DNA from: Methanosarcinales archaeon
GTDB lineage: Archaea; Halobacteriota; Methanosarcinia; Methanosarcinales; Methanogasteraceae
Assembly: GCA_030672605.1 (NCBI GenBank)
Contig: DAOVGE010000005.1
Span: 1-12,243 of the forward strand
Direction: 5' to 3'
DNA length: 12,243 bases
Numbering within the stretch: position 1 is the first letter of the stretch; every line of letters starts with the position of its first letter. Positions 1-5,598 of this stretch are shown one piece after another. The notes beneath the pieces were generated by a model. It did no database searches, was not told the DNA's origin, and was given only the letters and a program-made list of their open reading frames with translations. Both the position numbers and the translations under genes were made by a program.

Positions 1-51
1 CCGCAATCCGAAAATACGGTAGAATTTGACAGCATCTGCGCCATCCGCCCT

Positions 52-285
52 TTATTCCAGTAACTCACCGATGACGATCTTCCCGCCATCAAACGTTGCA
101 CACAACCGATCCCCAATCCTTTTAGCAACCTCATCCGGAAGTGTAATCGTCAGTTTATTATTCTCGCGGTCTACGCTGTAAACAAACTTTGCATGTAGTC
201 CTTCAGGTACCTCCACCCATTCCCCATCCGGAAGTGACTCCATATCCTCCATGCTTTCGATTTTCACTCTTCGCATATCAGACAT
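52..285 (-). CDS. Putative antitoxin partner of the BrnT-like toxin (unrecognised family)
   Basis: A small acidic protein of about 77 residues that I cannot assign to a family. It directly follows the toxin gene on the same strand and overlaps it by one base (TGATG). A GAGGG motif sits five bases before the ATG at 285; the GTG three bases earlier would leave only two bases of spacing, so ATG is preferred. The N-terminal third is rich in D, E and M; the rest holds a beta-rich stretch with KLTITLPDEVAKRIGD, which recalls the hydrophobic/charged pattern of small DNA-binding antitoxins but is not a clear ribbon-helix-helix or AbrB motif. It does not look like BrnA. The antitoxin role is inferred from position: toxin first, partner second, as in brnTA operons. 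It could also be an unrelated small protein translationally coupled to the toxin. Confidence 0.6.
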   Translation of the reverse strand: MSDMRRVKIESMEDMESLPDGEWVEVPEGLHAKFVYSVDRENNKLTITLPDEVAKRIGDRLCATFDGGKIVIGELLE

Positions 286-560
286 CACGTCCCTCTTTTC
301 ATATATAATTTCCTCTCTGCCATTGTCGCATCCCTTGCGGTAACAACTCGATATCTATGCTTATACAACTTCAAAACAATGAACAAAGTCCTTCCATAAG
401 ACTCTCCTATCACTTCTTTCAACCTCGCCCCATCTCTCGAGGTGTTTCGTATCAGGATTCTCCCATTTACGGCGTTTTCCACTTCCTTCGGATAGACGTT
501 GTGTCTGCGTATATGATCCGATGATTTACGATCCCATTCAATTAAAATCTCATGTTTCAT
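285..560 (-). CDS. BrnT-like / DUF4258-type toxin
   Basis: A 91-residue protein resembling BrnT-type RNase toxins. Visible family signatures are an N-terminal IEWDRKSSDHIRRHNVYP block (about residues 7-24), where BrnT proteins have a 'WD..K...N..KH.V' pattern, then a central glycine-rich strand (GESYGRTLFIVL, about 52-63) and the C-terminal RYRVVTARDATMAERKLY block (about 69-86), matching the usual 'IRIISAR.A...ER..Y' ending. Known BrnT toxins are ribosome-independent RNases that inhibit translation and are held by a DNA-binding antitoxin. The start is placed at 560 because GGAGAG lies four bases upstream; a longer start at 590 has no ribosome binding site and extends into the adjoining kae1 fragment. 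The gene is followed by an overlapping small gene, the likely antitoxin. Catalytic residues cannot be confirmed by eye, so a related DUF4258 protein is possible. Confidence 0.75.
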   Translation of the reverse strand: MKHEILIEWDRKSSDHIRRHNVYPKEVENAVNGRILIRNTSRDGARLKEVIGESYGRTLFIVLKLYKHRYRVVTARDATMAERKLYMKRGT

Positions 561-564
561 TGTT

Positions 565-570
565 CTCTCC
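565..570 (-). promoter_or_regulatory. Ribosome binding site of the BrnT-like gene
   Basis: GGAGAG on the minus strand, four bases before ATG 560. It decides the start of the toxin gene. No convincing TATA box is visible between this site and the neighbouring kae1 fragment, so any promoter must lie within or very near that fragment. Confidence 0.6.
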
Positions 571-604
571 AGATCGTTGATTGTTGACATGCGCCTGCAC
601 CATC

Positions 605-772
605 GTCACCCGCTCCAAACGGCGTGGTGTTGCGCGGCTTCCCGCGGGTGGATGCCGCCGGTCTTTGGCTGGTATGTTGCGGTCGCCTTTGCGAGGACGT
701 CTGTTTCGGTCACCCTTTCCCGCGGAGAGGTTCCACGCGGTGCCCTCGATTCCGAGGATGGTATGGGTGCAT
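605..772 (-). pseudogene. kae1 5'-fragment, copy 1 (truncated, frameshifted)
   Basis: This is the decayed N-terminus of Kae1, the ATPase subunit of KEOPS that makes N6-threonylcarbamoyladenosine (t6A) on tRNA. Reading from the original ATG at 770-772, LGIEGTAWNLSAG is clear (Kae1 N-termini carry this motif); after a frame change the string GGIHPREAAQHHA follows. Homology stops near codon 52, close to the BrnT-like module. Two lesions are visible compared with copy 2: an extra base just after the start codon (ATGCACCCATACC against ATGCACAAAATC) and an extra base after LSAG, shared with copies 3 and 4. It cannot encode a Kae1 protein. The intact kae1 gene, which should be essential, is not in this window. 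Confidence 0.85.
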
Positions 773-920
773 TGGCGTGGTGTTATGGTTGTGGGCGGGA
801 GGTAACGGTGTTGTGGCTGTTCAAGCGCCCGCATCCGTGGACGCGTCTGTTACATGATCTGGTAGAAGGGAGGGGCGGATGCGCTTCAGTACGTGTCGTG
901 CGTGCATGTCTGCGCTACCC
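773..920 (-). repeat. kae1 upstream flank, copy 1
   Basis: The repeat does not stop at the kae1 start codon. The next roughly 140 bases resemble those upstream of kae1 fragments 2 and 4, including blocks such as GGACGCGTCTGTTAC and GATCTGG and a later GCGCTTCAGT. The original promoter and leader of kae1 therefore appear to have been copied with the 5' end of the gene. The outer boundary is approximate. Confidence 0.6.
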
Positions 921-1127
921 AGGTGTACACTGCGGAGGATGGTGATTCCCGAATACTGGCGGGTTCCGGGTCAGATGGGGAGATTGCGGCTGAGGTGTCC
1001 GGGAGCTTGGTTGGGCGAAACTCGGGCGGCTTTGGATTGGGTTATTGATATACAAATAGAAGAAAAAAGGTACATATTCAATATTGTGTGAGATTCTTAA
1101 ATGGATCCAACGTCACAGACGACCAAT
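921..1127. other. Intergenic stretch with no recognised gene
   Basis: A GC-rich part to about 1040, possibly a diverged remainder of the kae1 upstream flank, followed by an AT-rich stretch. The short open frames here are out of register with any recognisable protein, and I see no RNA gene. Confidence 0.4.
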
Positions 1128-1200
1128 AATCTGCGTTCATCCGTGTTAATCTATGGCTAAAAGTCATATCAGCCACAGATTAACACGGATTTCACTGATT
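1128..1200. repeat. Palindromic repeat of the 'ATCCGTGTTAATCTGTGGCT' type
   Basis: The left arm (1139-1158) and right arm (1171-1190) are inverted copies of a 20-base sequence with one mismatch, around a 12-base loop (1159-1170). Outer bases AATC...GATT extend the pairing more weakly. The motif family (CACAGATTAACACGGATT) is, from general knowledge, a recurrent interspersed hairpin in many environmental prokaryotic genomes. It lies between the kae1 copy 1 flank and the first surface-tail fragment. It could act as a bidirectional hairpin or be an inert mobile repeat. Confidence 0.85.
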
Positions 1201-1271
1201 TTACCGTTCTATCGTGTTTGCGTTCGATCTCTGATTTGCCACAAGATACCCAAGCATGTTCAAAAAAAGGA

Positions 1272-1550
1272 TCACTCTTTTATTCTCATAACAGCAACTC
1301 CAGCCAGCGCCAGAAGCGCGATCAGGAGCGGTATGCCCGGCGGTGTTGTGGCTGGGACTGATGCTGGCGGAGTCGGATGCGGTCTTGCGAGTACGACAAA
1401 GCCTGGTGATCCACTGTCTATTCCATCTGTTGCTGCGTTGTATAAGCCGTTTTGGTTCGTATCGATTATGATATCGTAATGCCCTGACATGAGCCAGGCG
1501 TGCCAGACGAGCACTGTACTCATTCACGGTCTCGACCGAACCCAGAAAAG
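1272..1550 (-). pseudogene. VPXXXP-CTERM surface-protein 3' fragment, copy 0
   Basis: This is the last 80 or so codons of a secreted or S-layer-like protein. The reading frame gives VLVWHAWLMSGHYDIIID and then SGSPGFVV, a repeated extracellular domain ending. It is followed by SVPATTPPG (the VPXXXP motif), a hydrophobic helix (LLIALLALAGVAV) and a short basic end (MRIKE). That is the layout of an archaeosortase sorting signal, which in intact proteins is processed at the membrane. The 5' end is lost: upstream of the ATG-like codon at 1523 there is an in-frame stop, while a VETV string typical of the domain continues in another frame up to about 1550, just before the PIN gene ends. It is the least damaged of the four tails, but it has no signal peptide and is not expected to be functional. 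Confidence 0.75.
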
Positions 1551-1565
1551 CGAATCCGTAATTCC

Positions 1566-1997
1566 TTATCTCAGTTCTATCAGAACTTTATCCACTTCTT
1601 CTATCAGATAATATGCTTTGAGTCCGTATTTTTTAGCATTGTTGACCATGATTCTATCGTTGGAGATCAGAATTGAATTGGTTAGCTCAGAAGTTGCAAT
1701 GAAATAGGAATCTATGGCTCTGCAATGGGTCTCAAAAGCTATGTCTAATGCCATTTCAAAAAGTTCATTTTCCGACACAACATTAATAAAATTCAGGATG
1801 TTAAGAACTCTTTTCACTTCACTCCTTCTCTTAAACCTGCTCAGAACTCCAACCAGTTCCACGATAAAGGTTCTCGGCTCAAACACATCAAAATTTTGAT
1901 TGGTTGCTATTTTGACAATCTCCCTTGCGTGAGCATTTCTTTTCTCTATCGCTGGGATCAGAGCATCTATGTAAATTGAAGTATCAAAAACTATCAT
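1566..1997 (-). CDS. PIN-domain toxin (VapC-like)
   Basis: A 143-residue PIN-domain protein, the usual length. The acidic metal-binding positions are visible: D5 in IVFDTSIYIDAL, E47 in RTFIVELVGVLSRF, D96 in CRAIDSYFIATSE and D114 in ILISNDRIM. VapC toxins are Mg-dependent RNases that often cut tRNA or rRNA and are neutralised by a cognate antitoxin. The ATG at 1995-1997 directly follows the TAG stop of the upstream small gene with no spacer, so the two are translationally coupled. The gene is AT-richer than the flanking fragments, consistent with separate acquisition. Fold and active-site residues look intact; the RNA target cannot be predicted. Confidence 0.88.
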   Translation of the reverse strand: MIVFDTSIYIDALIPAIEKRNAHAREIVKIATNQNFDVFEPRTFIVELVGVLSRFKRRSEVKRVLNILNFINVVSENELFEMALDIAFETHCRAIDSYFIATSELTNSILISNDRIMVNNAKKYGLKAYYLIEEVDKVLIELR

Positions 1998-2192
1998 CTA
2001 TCTTCTATTCTCCAGTAGAGTTTTTAACGGGTCTTCTTTCATATCCCCAAACATCCCGGATAAATCCTCAATTACCTCATACAACCCTTCTGATTCTATC
2101 CTCAGCCTCAATTTAGTTTTCTCAGGCAAATCGACTCTTTGTAACGGCTTAAACACGCCTTTTTCATACATAACCTCGATTGTTTTTGACAT
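1998..2192 (-). CDS. AF2212/DUF104-like antitoxin
   Basis: A 64-residue protein beginning MSKTIEVMYEKGVFKPLQRV, followed by LPEKTKLRLRI, the classic pattern of the AF2212-like (DUF104) family, short beta-rich proteins found before PIN toxins in archaea. The C-terminal part (about 36-64, with DLSGMFGDMKEDPLKTLLEN) is the probable toxin-binding tail. The start at 2192 is fixed by an AGGTGGAGGT site eight bases upstream and by the family N-terminus; the frame stays open to 2288, but that extension reads into the neighbouring surface-tail repeat and is not expected to be translated. It sits immediately upstream of the PIN gene and is expected to neutralise it and possibly repress the operon. Confidence 0.85.
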   Translation of the reverse strand: MSKTIEVMYEKGVFKPLQRVDLPEKTKLRLRIESEGLYEVIEDLSGMFGDMKEDPLKTLLENRR

Positions 2193-2200
2193 CTTATGAT

Positions 2201-2210
2201 ACCTCCACCT
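2201..2210 (-). promoter_or_regulatory. Strong Shine-Dalgarno site of the DUF104-like antitoxin
   Basis: AGGTGGAGGT on the minus strand, eight bases before ATG 2192. It supports the short start and suggests strong antitoxin translation. It lies about 35 bases from the edge of the surface-tail repeat, leaving little room for a promoter outside the repeat. Confidence 0.7.
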
Positions 2211-2245
2211 TTCTTTTGCCATTATGTGGGTAAAAAGTCTTTCCT

Positions 2246-2401
2246 GTGCATCAGTTGAACCTTCTTCTGATCCTGCTAACGCCAACAACGCATAGCACGT
2301 CGATCAGAGCGATGATTCTTGGCGGGGTAGGCACCGGAACCGATACCAGTGGTGCGCAAGCGATCACGACAAAGCCGGGCGATCCACTGTCCAGCCCATC
2401 C
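2246..2401 (-). pseudogene. VPXXXP-CTERM surface-protein tail, copy A
   Basis: In the tail frame this reads DGLDSGSPGFVVI, then SVPVPTPP (a VPXXXP motif), a hydrophobic stretch (IIALIDVLCVVGV) and RIRRRFN before a TGA. Together these are a sorting motif, a membrane helix and a basic end. It is fused out of frame to the kae1 fragment, so translation from the kae1 ATG reads it in a different frame and ends at 2276. Only the last 50 or so codons of the source gene are present. Confidence 0.75.
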
Positions 2402-2860
2402 GATATCAATCGTCTCCCCAAATATCCGGTATCTGCCGCCCCGGTACGCCCGCACCTGCGAGTTTGCGCCGCTTACATAGAGCATGACCGGATCATCGAT
2501 TCCGCACTGCCACCTGCCGATCTCAAGATGTGCGACACAGTGGTTGACACCTATGAGGGGTACATTGAGCGAGAGTGCCAGTGCGCGGGCTGCTGTTGCA
2601 ACTGTTCTGAGGCACGGTCCCATCCCTGGTCCCTGTGAGAACGCGATGCCGTCGATCTGTGTGTCTCCTGCTGACTTGATCGCCTTTCTGATGACTGACG
2701 CGATGTGGGTGGCGTGGTGCTGCGCTGCTTCCCGCGGGTGGATGCCACCGGTTGCTGGCTGGTATGTTGCGGTCGCCTCTGCGAGGACGCCCTCTTCGGT
2801 CACAATTCCCGCGGAGAGGTTCCACGCGGTGCCCTCGATTCCGAGGATGATTTTGTGCAT
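2399..2860 (-). pseudogene. kae1 5' half, copy 2 (open frame, truncated at codon 154)
   Basis: This is the best-preserved kae1 copy. From ATG 2860 about 154 Kae1 codons are open: ILGIEGTAWNLSAG (5-18), GGIHPREAAQHHATH (38-52), IAFSQGPGMGP (72-82), GVNHCVAHLEIG (104-115, with H107 and H111 as the HxxxH metal pair) and VMLYVSGANSQV (125-136, with the conserved Y128). Archaeal Kae1 is normally about 320 residues or more, so the second ATPase lobe and its metal-binding aspartate are missing. At about 2399 the frame crosses into surface-tail DNA and continues out of frame for 40 codons to a stop at 2276 (194 codons in total). Unlike copies 1, 3 and 4 it lacks the +1 frameshift after LSAG. It could be transcribed if the copied upstream flank still holds a promoter, but the product could not be an active t6A synthase. 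Confidence 0.85.
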
Positions 2861-3104
2861 TGTTCTGGTGTTATGGTTGTGGCAGGGGGTAAAGATATCG
2901 TGATCGTTCGAACGCCTGCGCCTGTGGACGCGTCTGTTACGTGATCTGGAAGGATGGGTGACTGGACTCTTGCGCTTCAGTTGTGTGCAAGTACATGCTG
3001 CGGGCGCAGATGCGCTGTTCTGGCATGCGCGGGTCAGATGAAAGGTCGTGTCTCGATCCTGGCGCGGCGCCGTCGTGGATTCGATGAAGGATAGAAGCGG
3101 GTTG

Positions 3105-3640
3105 GTTAAACCTTCTTCTAATCCGGATCATCCCGATAACACCAGACCGCTCAGAGTGATGATTCCTGCCGGGGCGAGGGCTGGAACTGATACTAGCGGG
3201 GTGGGTGGTGCGTCAGTAACCACGACAAAGCCAGGCAATCCGCTGTCCAGCCCATCTGTTGCTGCTTTGTAGACGCCGTTTCGGTTCGAGATCGATCACG
3301 ATATCGTAGCTGCCGGGCACGAGCCGGGCGTGCCAGACGAGCACCGGACCCACATCGCCATTCACGATGGATGCTCGACTGCGCCTGTGACATCTGCAGG
3401 GATCTGATCGCCATCATTCCAGTCCTGATCCGGACCACGTGGATGTCCACGTTCGTGTCGGTGGTGAAGCCTGAGCCTGCGGCGTACACGTCTTCGTTCA
3501 CGCGGTATGTGTCTTTTGGTGCGCCGGCGGGGGTGGTGGAGGCGGCGATGGGCGAGACGATGATGAGCGTTACACCATCCCTATCACACAGATCAACGCT
3601 GCCACATACCATGAGCGTGATCCGGTGGTAAAATGGTTCA
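3105..3640 (-). pseudogene. VPXXXP-CTERM surface-protein 3' fragment, copy B (longest)
   Basis: The longest of the four surface-gene remnants. In transcriptional order the frames give TTPAGAPKDTYRVNEDVYAA, then GSGFTTDTNVDIHVV, then VLVWHARLVPGSYDIVIDL, GLDSGLPGFVVV, SVPALAPAG (a VPXXXP motif), a hydrophobic segment and RIRRRFN. This is one extracellular domain plus the sorting tail. At least three frame changes break it; one is an extra C in the codons for DLNRNGV, and another splits the membrane helix from RIRRRFN. Unlike copies A and C it is not fused to kae1. The promoter of the AbrB/PIN module begins about 55 bases from its upstream end. The source protein was probably a secreted or S-layer-associated surface protein; the intact gene is not in the window. 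Confidence 0.75.
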
Positions 3641-3697
3641 AGAGCCTCCGCGAAGCGGCACACTCCGACAGATCTATAAGTATGAGCGTGATGTAAA

Positions 3698-3708
3698 TAT
3701 TTATAAGA
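3698..3708 (+). promoter_or_regulatory. TATA box of the AbrB/PIN module
   Basis: TATTTATAAGA is a good archaeal TATA box about 41-51 bases before the antitoxin ATG, with GGAGG at 3733-3737 in between. Transcription would start near 3730, giving a short leader. Confidence 0.6.
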
Positions 3709-3748
3709 GATGGGAATAAAAGACTGCAGATTGGAGGAAACTGATGAT

Positions 3749-4009
3749 ATGATATCCAAAGTTGCAGAGATTGTTCAGGTAGATGACCGTGGACGGATAC
3801 TGCTGCCTCATGAATTACAGGATAAAATCGGCATCAGCCCATACGATAAATTGATTGTAGGGATCAGTGGCGACGCCATTGTACTGAAAAAACGAAAACA
3901 CAGCGTGTTTGACCTCCAGCGCAAGAATGTTGGAGAAGGCACACTCAAAAGGTCATTGATATTTGAGCGCAGCATCGACAGAGCAGGCAAAAAGGATATG
4001 CCGGTGTAG
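3749..4009 (+). CDS. AbrB/SpoVT-type antitoxin (VapB-like)
   Basis: An 86-residue protein with a swapped-hairpin AbrB/SpoVT DNA-binding domain in its first half: VQVDDRGRILLPHELQDKI, then SPYDKLIVGISGDAIVLKKR (about residues 8-48). The second half (HSVFDLQRKNVGEGTLKR onward) is the likely toxin-binding arm. It would neutralise the adjacent PIN toxin and repress its own promoter. The start at 3749 is chosen because it opens the family domain and follows GGAGG at 3733-3737; an ATG five bases earlier is out of frame and stops after two codons, and the longer in-frame start at 3710 falls inside the promoter. The PIN gene starts two bases after its stop. Confidence 0.87.
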   Translation: MISKVAEIVQVDDRGRILLPHELQDKIGISPYDKLIVGISGDAIVLKKRKHSVFDLQRKNVGEGTLKRSLIFERSIDRAGKKDMPV

Positions 4010-4011
4010 AG

Positions 4012-4458
4012 ATGACTTACGCTTTTGACACCAATATCTATCAGGTTTGGCGCAATCTGAACGATCCGTCTGTTCAGCGAATAATGACCCATCCATCGAT
4101 CCAAACAGTCACACGCTGTTTCCTTGATGTAGAAGACGGGGAGCCATTGGTGATACCCCGTATAATCTTGACAGAACATCTGGTCTGGATAGCCAAAACC
4201 GAGGGATTTGATGTTGCCATAGAGGTATTGGACACTGTACATGACTCTGTATGGAACGTGATCTACGAGGATGAACAATTACATAAACTTGCCATTGAAA
4301 TCGGAAGCAGATACAGCGGCATGGGTGCAGCAGATTTGTTGCTGGCTGCCGTGGCAAAGCAGGAAGGTGCGACCATCTTTACAATGGATTCGGATTTCAA
4401 AAAATTAAGCCCGGAAATAGATGTTATTGTATTGGACTCGATAGCAGATCTAATTTAG
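4012..4458 (+). CDS. PIN-domain toxin (VapC-like)
   Basis: A 148-residue PIN protein. Active-site acidic residues are visible: D6 in YAFDTNIYQVW, E55 in RIILTEHLVWIAK, D108 in GMGAADLLLAAVAKQ, and D126/D128 in IFTMDSDFKKL. It is probably an RNase held by the AbrB-type partner two bases upstream. It is the only TA module in the window on the plus strand, opposite to all the fragments around it. No frameshift or missing residue is evident. The RNA target cannot be read from sequence, and the family is too divergent for a named subgroup. Confidence 0.88.
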   Translation: MTYAFDTNIYQVWRNLNDPSVQRIMTHPSIQTVTRCFLDVEDGEPLVIPRIILTEHLVWIAKTEGFDVAIEVLDTVHDSVWNVIYEDEQLHKLAIEIGSRYSGMGAADLLLAAVAKQEGATIFTMDSDFKKLSPEIDVIVLDSIADLI

Positions 4459-4650
4459 GAAGTTCCGGAAAGTAATGAAAACGCGCATGACATGACTATT
4501 CCAGTGCTTATAATAATGCCAATGCTTGCTGCGACGATGCTTTGCATTACGCAGCGCTTCCGCATTGTTGCCGATCTAAAAAGAGGCTTCAGAACCGTGG
4601 CTACCGCCACTGTGATGAGGGCGGGATGCGATAAAAAAAGAGGGAAGAGG
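4459..4650 (+). other. Unassigned stretch with a small open frame (4492-4659)
   Basis: Between the PIN toxin stop and composite repeat copy C. A 55-codon frame from ATG 4492 encodes a hydrophobic N-terminus (MTIPVLIIMPMLAATML) followed by a basic tail. It is in the same frame as the PIN gene, separated by the TAG and 11 codons. It has no clear ribosome binding site and its stop falls inside the composite repeat. It could be a remnant of a membrane-protein gene or chance. I see no RNA gene. Confidence 0.3.
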
Positions 4651-4801
4651 TTCAGTTGAACTTCCTTCTGATCCTGCTCACACCGATAGCACACAGTAAG
4701 CCGATCAGAGCGATGATTCCGTGCGGGGCGAGGACTGGAACTGGTATTGGTGGTGCGTCAGCGATCACGACAAAGCCAGGCGATCCCTGTCCAGCTCATC
4801 C
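4651..4801 (-). pseudogene. VPXXXP-CTERM surface-protein tail, copy C
   Basis: The tail frame reads PVPVLAPH (VPXXXP motif), a degraded hydrophobic helix and RIRRKFN before a TGA. A base is missing near the SGSPGF codons compared with copy A (GATCCCTG against GATCCACTG), so the frame is broken. It is fused to kae1 at the same point as copy A. Confidence 0.7.
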
Positions 4802-5269
4802 TATGTCAAGTGTCCACCCAAATATCCGGTACCGCCCGCCCCGGTACGCAAGCACCTGCGAGTTTGCGCCGCTAACATAGAGCAATAGAGCATCACCGGA
4901 TCATCGATTCCACGCTGCCACCTGCCAATCTCAAGATGTGCGACGCAGTGGTTAACTCCAATCAAAGGCACATTGAGCGAGAGTGCCAGTGAGCGGGCTG
5001 CTGTTGCAATCGTCCTGAGGCAGGTCCCAATCCCGGGTCCCTGCGAGAACGCAATACCGTCGATCTGTGCGTCTCCTGCTGATTCGATCGCTTTTCTGAT
5101 GACTGACGCGATGTGGGTGGCGTGGTGCTGTGCTGCTTCCCGCGGGTGGATGCCGCCGGTTGCTGGCTGGTATGTTGCGGTCGCCTCTGCGAGGACGTCT
5201 CTTTCGATCACCCTTCCCCGCGGAGAGGTTCCACGTGGTGCCCTCTATTCCGAGAATGGTCCGGTGCAT
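4799..5269 (-). pseudogene. kae1 5' half, copy 3 (frameshifted)
   Basis: From the original ATG at 5269, ILGIEGTTWNLSAG is in frame. After the +1 lesion shared with copies 1 and 4 the frame changes to VLAEATATYQPATGGIHPRE, IAFSQGPGIG and GVNHCVAHLEIG (the metal-binding HxxxH retained), ending at VMLY. There an 8-base tandem duplication (ATAGAGCA twice, near 4878-4893) shifts the frame again. The copy ends at codon 154 or so with an in-frame TGA at the junction with the surface tail. It is clearly non-coding in its present form. Confidence 0.85.
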
Positions 5270-5330
5270 TGTGTGGTGTCATGGCGGGGGCGGGAGGTGA
5301 AGGTGTTGGGGCAAGTTACGCTCTGACGGC

Positions 5331-5598
5331 GGGTGCGATGAAATATAACTCAATACGATAAGAACGAATGGGATAAACGTGATTGTGACTGAGGACAGAC
5401 ATTTTTACAATATGAGAGGTATAATATGGATTAATTTATCGAAAAAATGATCTTTTCTGCTTCAAAATCTGATAGTGTCACGCATACCAGCGCTCGTCAG
5501 GAGTGAGATTTTTAGCAACCAATAATACCCGGAGAAGACTATCATATATGATCAAAAAATAAACAAAAAATCCCGAAATATTGGAGGGAAAACAGTAA
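5331..5598. other. AT-rich intergenic region upstream of the membrane-protein gene
   Basis: Base composition drops sharply from the GC-rich repeat to AT-rich DNA here. It holds a TATA-like GGTATAATATGG near 5419-5430, a perfect 12-base palindrome at 5541-5552, and the Shine-Dalgarno GGAGGG at 5583-5588. No gene is seen. Confidence 0.5.
5541..5552. promoter_or_regulatory. 12-base palindrome before the membrane-protein gene
   Basis: ATCATATATGAT is a perfect inverted repeat ending 46 bases before ATG 5599. It contains a TATATA core, so it may be the TATA box, a repressor operator over it, or both. The role is inferred from position only. Confidence 0.35.

Larger units (their letters stand above)
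2246..2990 (-). repeat. Composite repeat, copy A: kae1 flank + kae1 5' half + VPXXXP tail
   Basis: In transcriptional order on the minus strand this roughly 740-base unit holds the kae1 upstream flank, kae1 codons 1-154 and, fused at about 2399-2401, the last 50 or so codons of the VPXXXP surface gene with its stop (RIRRRFN, stop). A second copy lies at 4651-5330 with the same internal junction and nearly the same left end (the TTCTGATCCTGCT block). The unit has no transposase and no clear terminal inverted repeats. Confidence 0.8.
4651..5330 (-). repeat. Composite repeat, copy C: kae1 flank + kae1 5' half + VPXXXP tail
   Basis: The second copy of the unit seen at 2246-2990. The left end (AGTTGAAC...TTCTGATCCTGCT), the kae1-tail junction and the kae1 start region align with copy A. 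The upstream flank is recognisable only to about 5330, shorter than in copies 1, 2 and 4, and then gives way to AT-rich sequence. Confidence 0.8.

Noticed and set aside
577..945. Long plus-strand open frames across kae1 fragments, also at 2484-2944, 4973-5361 and 6646-7204
   Set aside because: They recur only because the kae1 repeat recurs. Their peptides are antisense to Kae1 codons, and the Kae1 motifs are on the minus strand.
1128..1200. Possible CRISPR or tRNA-like structure
   Set aside because: Only a single hairpin is present; there is no regular repeat-spacer series and no tRNA arms or CCA-type end.
2193..2288. N-terminal extension of the DUF104-like antitoxin
   Set aside because: The strong Shine-Dalgarno and the family N-terminus fix the start at 2192; the extension is surface-tail repeat sequence.
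3193..3759. A 188-codon minus-strand frame read as one intact gene
   Set aside because: Only its middle matches the surface-domain remnant. Its start lies inside the AbrB/PIN promoter and gene, and its end reads the tail out of frame.
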